A stretch of 64,000 bases of DNA. Source: Sipunculus nudus. Taxonomy: Eukaryota > Annelida > Sipuncula > Golfingiida > Sipunculidae. Location: NCBI GenBank assembly GCA_026874595.1, contig CM049306.1, forward strand, positions 84,782,142-84,846,141, written 5' to 3'. The translations under genes were made by a program, and so were the position numbers. Shown piece by piece: positions 62,324 to 64,000 of the stretch (position 1 is the first letter of the stretch; each line of letters begins with the position of its first letter). The notes beneath the pieces are model-generated. The model had not been told where the DNA came from, did no database searches, and saw nothing but the letters and a program-made list of their open reading frames with translations.

Positions 62324-62588
62324 GCCTCCACCATGTATTTGCGTTCACTTATTTGGCGTATATTACCAGAGGTGAGAGTACATATGTGGATATTCTTTGA
62401 TGGCGTTCCTGAATCCAGATCATGTGTCGTATCCACACCAAAGTCTAATCGATTCTTCTTTGGCCCTTACCAAATAACCTGAAAATTTCATGAGATTTTG
62501 TTCATGTTTGCGTAAGTTATGCTGTGAACAAACACACAAAAAAAAATGCAAACGTTGATGAACGCATACCCTTAATTCAAACGGAGGC
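62324..62588 (+). mobile_element. MITE-like element, CCTCCGCC ends (copy 2)
   Basis: It begins gcctccaccatg and ends near 'caaacggaggc'. It shares with 10377-10670 the phrases 'gcaagcctcc', 'gcgttcctgaatccagatca', 'tcgtatccacaccaaa', 'tttggccctt', 'gtgaacaaac' and 'gatgaacgcatacc'. It is about 265 bp long, in the same orientation and diverged by roughly a quarter by eye. Confidence 0.7.
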
Positions 62589-62589
62589 A

Positions 62590-64000
62590 ACGACAGTCCG
62601 CATGTAATGTTAAAACCCTTCTCGCCCTTTTAAATATTGAACGCTAAATTTTGCATAATTCCACCATAGTTATTTGATTGGCTGAATCGTCTGTCTCTAA
62701 ATCAGTAGGGACAACCTTCCGTCAGAGGTCCTTCCATCCACCTCTTTCAGGTGGGAATTGTGTGGATGGCCGGGACGTTTTGTCTCAACTGTCATACTTT
62801 TAAATCAAAATTTGTAACATTTCAAGGAAACACATTCTTCTTACATTTCACATGCGCATGCTTTCAAAATATTACTTATTCCGTGAAATCCTGACCACAA
62901 AAACAGGTGTATGTTATGAGCCTTGACACATTTCTCATCCAGCGTATGAGCTGGCTGTATTACCCTATCCACTACAGTTGTACCTACGCCATTGGTGTAT
63001 TTATAATTTCTATACCTACAATCTTATAGTCAGGGTCCGAGATTTGTAGTCTGAAGAAATATCTAGCGGGCAGGGATGAAATCCCAACCTCATTTGAACA
63101 TTGACATGTAGCAATAACTATGTATTTATAAATAACTTAGAACTGTGTGTTTATATTTATGGCGGCATGAGTAATTTTATACGTATATATTTTCGTATTA
63201 TATACGAGAGAGGACAGCTGTTTTTATGTCTCCAAAAGCCTGAATATTGCATGTAAAGTGACATCAAAACTTGAGTTATTACGGATATACCAGACATTAA
63301 TACATTACGTTGGTACTCACGATGACTCGGGCTACATAAACTTGACATATCGCTGATCTTCGCGTCATATTACAAGAGCGCAGATTTTGCGGAAGTGCAG
63401 TCCCATCTAACCAACCAGCAGTAGACCGTTAACATCCGGCGCTACTATATACAAACAGGAAACTGCACCCATGTCATTTCGCATATGGATGTGTAAATCA
63501 ATAAAATAACAGAATTGCATCTTTCGCCAACGGTTACTTCCTAAATGACACCTAAATTTGATTCTCTTATACTGAGAGTTGATGAAAAGCCGACCGCCAC
63601 CGGCTGATGTATGGAGCATTAGCTGATGTGACACTGATATACAGATGAAGATGTAACACCCAAAAACTAGTCATTTCATAACAGAAATGGAGTAATAACT
63701 ATATAGGCAAGATAGATTGTCTATCGGCATTTCAAAAGTCTACCAAATGAATATAACCGTTTCCATCGTTTTGTTCACTCATCATCCATTAAGGGATGAT
63801 ATGACGTTCCTAAGTAAGTCCAGTTAATCTAGCTTTTGGTGATGGCATAATGTTTGCACTGTAAAGGTTTCTAACAAAGGTGATCATTTCACAACTCAGC
63901 CGCCTAATATAACATCCAAGAACGTCATCAAGGTTAAATCACTATTCAACATATAAAAGTTGTTATATGTTTTATTAGTGACAGCATGGAAGCCAACAAT
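62590..64000. other. No recognisable feature
   Basis: Presumed intron continuing past the window. Two minus-strand ORFs of 63 and 75 codons have no recognised domain. Confidence 0.4.

Overview
Eukaryotic, AT-rich, non-coding-dominated DNA, most likely from a mollusc. The case for a mollusc is inference: no long ORFs, very long (TA)n tracts, homopolymeric G/C runs, and dispersed repeats whose ends read like 'tttagctca...gtccgtccg' or 'aagagcaccgcaaa...acgcccgtt', which I associate with bivalve and gastropod genomes. Nothing looks prokaryotic, and most ORFs of 60-145 codons look like chance ORFs or lie in repeats.

The window appears to be mainly introns of one plus-strand gene with very long introns. 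I see a likely first coding exon at 7585-7711 (ends in phase 1), a 65-nt exon at 21392-21456 (strong acceptor, enters in phase 1, leaves in phase 0), an alternative first or cassette exon at 23849-23944 (leaves in phase 0), and a 123-nt exon at 58428-58550 (phase 0 on both sides, textbook acceptor and donor). The phases join without a stop in plus-strand order. The protein is basic, Ser/Arg-rich and probably disordered; I do not recognise the family. The gene would continue past the right edge.

Layout. 0.56-2.78 kb: degenerate tandem array of a roughly 340-bp unit. 2.8-7.4 kb: nothing recognisable. 7.4-7.7 kb: candidate promoter and exon 1. 8.5-12.5 kb: hAT-like MITE remnants with G runs, a tRNA-like module between two (TA)n tracts and a CCTCCGCC-ended MITE. 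16.0-16.8 kb: element rich in ATTTGCAT octamers between (TA)n tracts. 19.1-19.5 kb: degenerate minisatellite. 21.4-24 kb: exons. 26-29 kb: short duplications and a 20-bp hairpin. 30.7-34.7 kb: mosaic of inverted repeats including two copies of an element built from a TTACATTATCGGTT motif; a third copy lies at 53.0-53.3 kb. 36.6 and 41.6-42.1 kb: minisatellites. 44.4-45.1 kb: RT-like fossil and a SINE. 48.4-49.0 kb: probable solo LTR. 50.6-51.9 kb: local duplications. 53.9-54.25 kb: protein-like fragments. 55.7 kb: long hairpin. 58.4 kb: exon. 58.8-60.5 kb: the array of the left edge again, in inverse orientation. 62.3 kb: second CCTCCGCC MITE.

All positions and similarities were read by eye; repeat boundaries are approximate unless exact termini are given.
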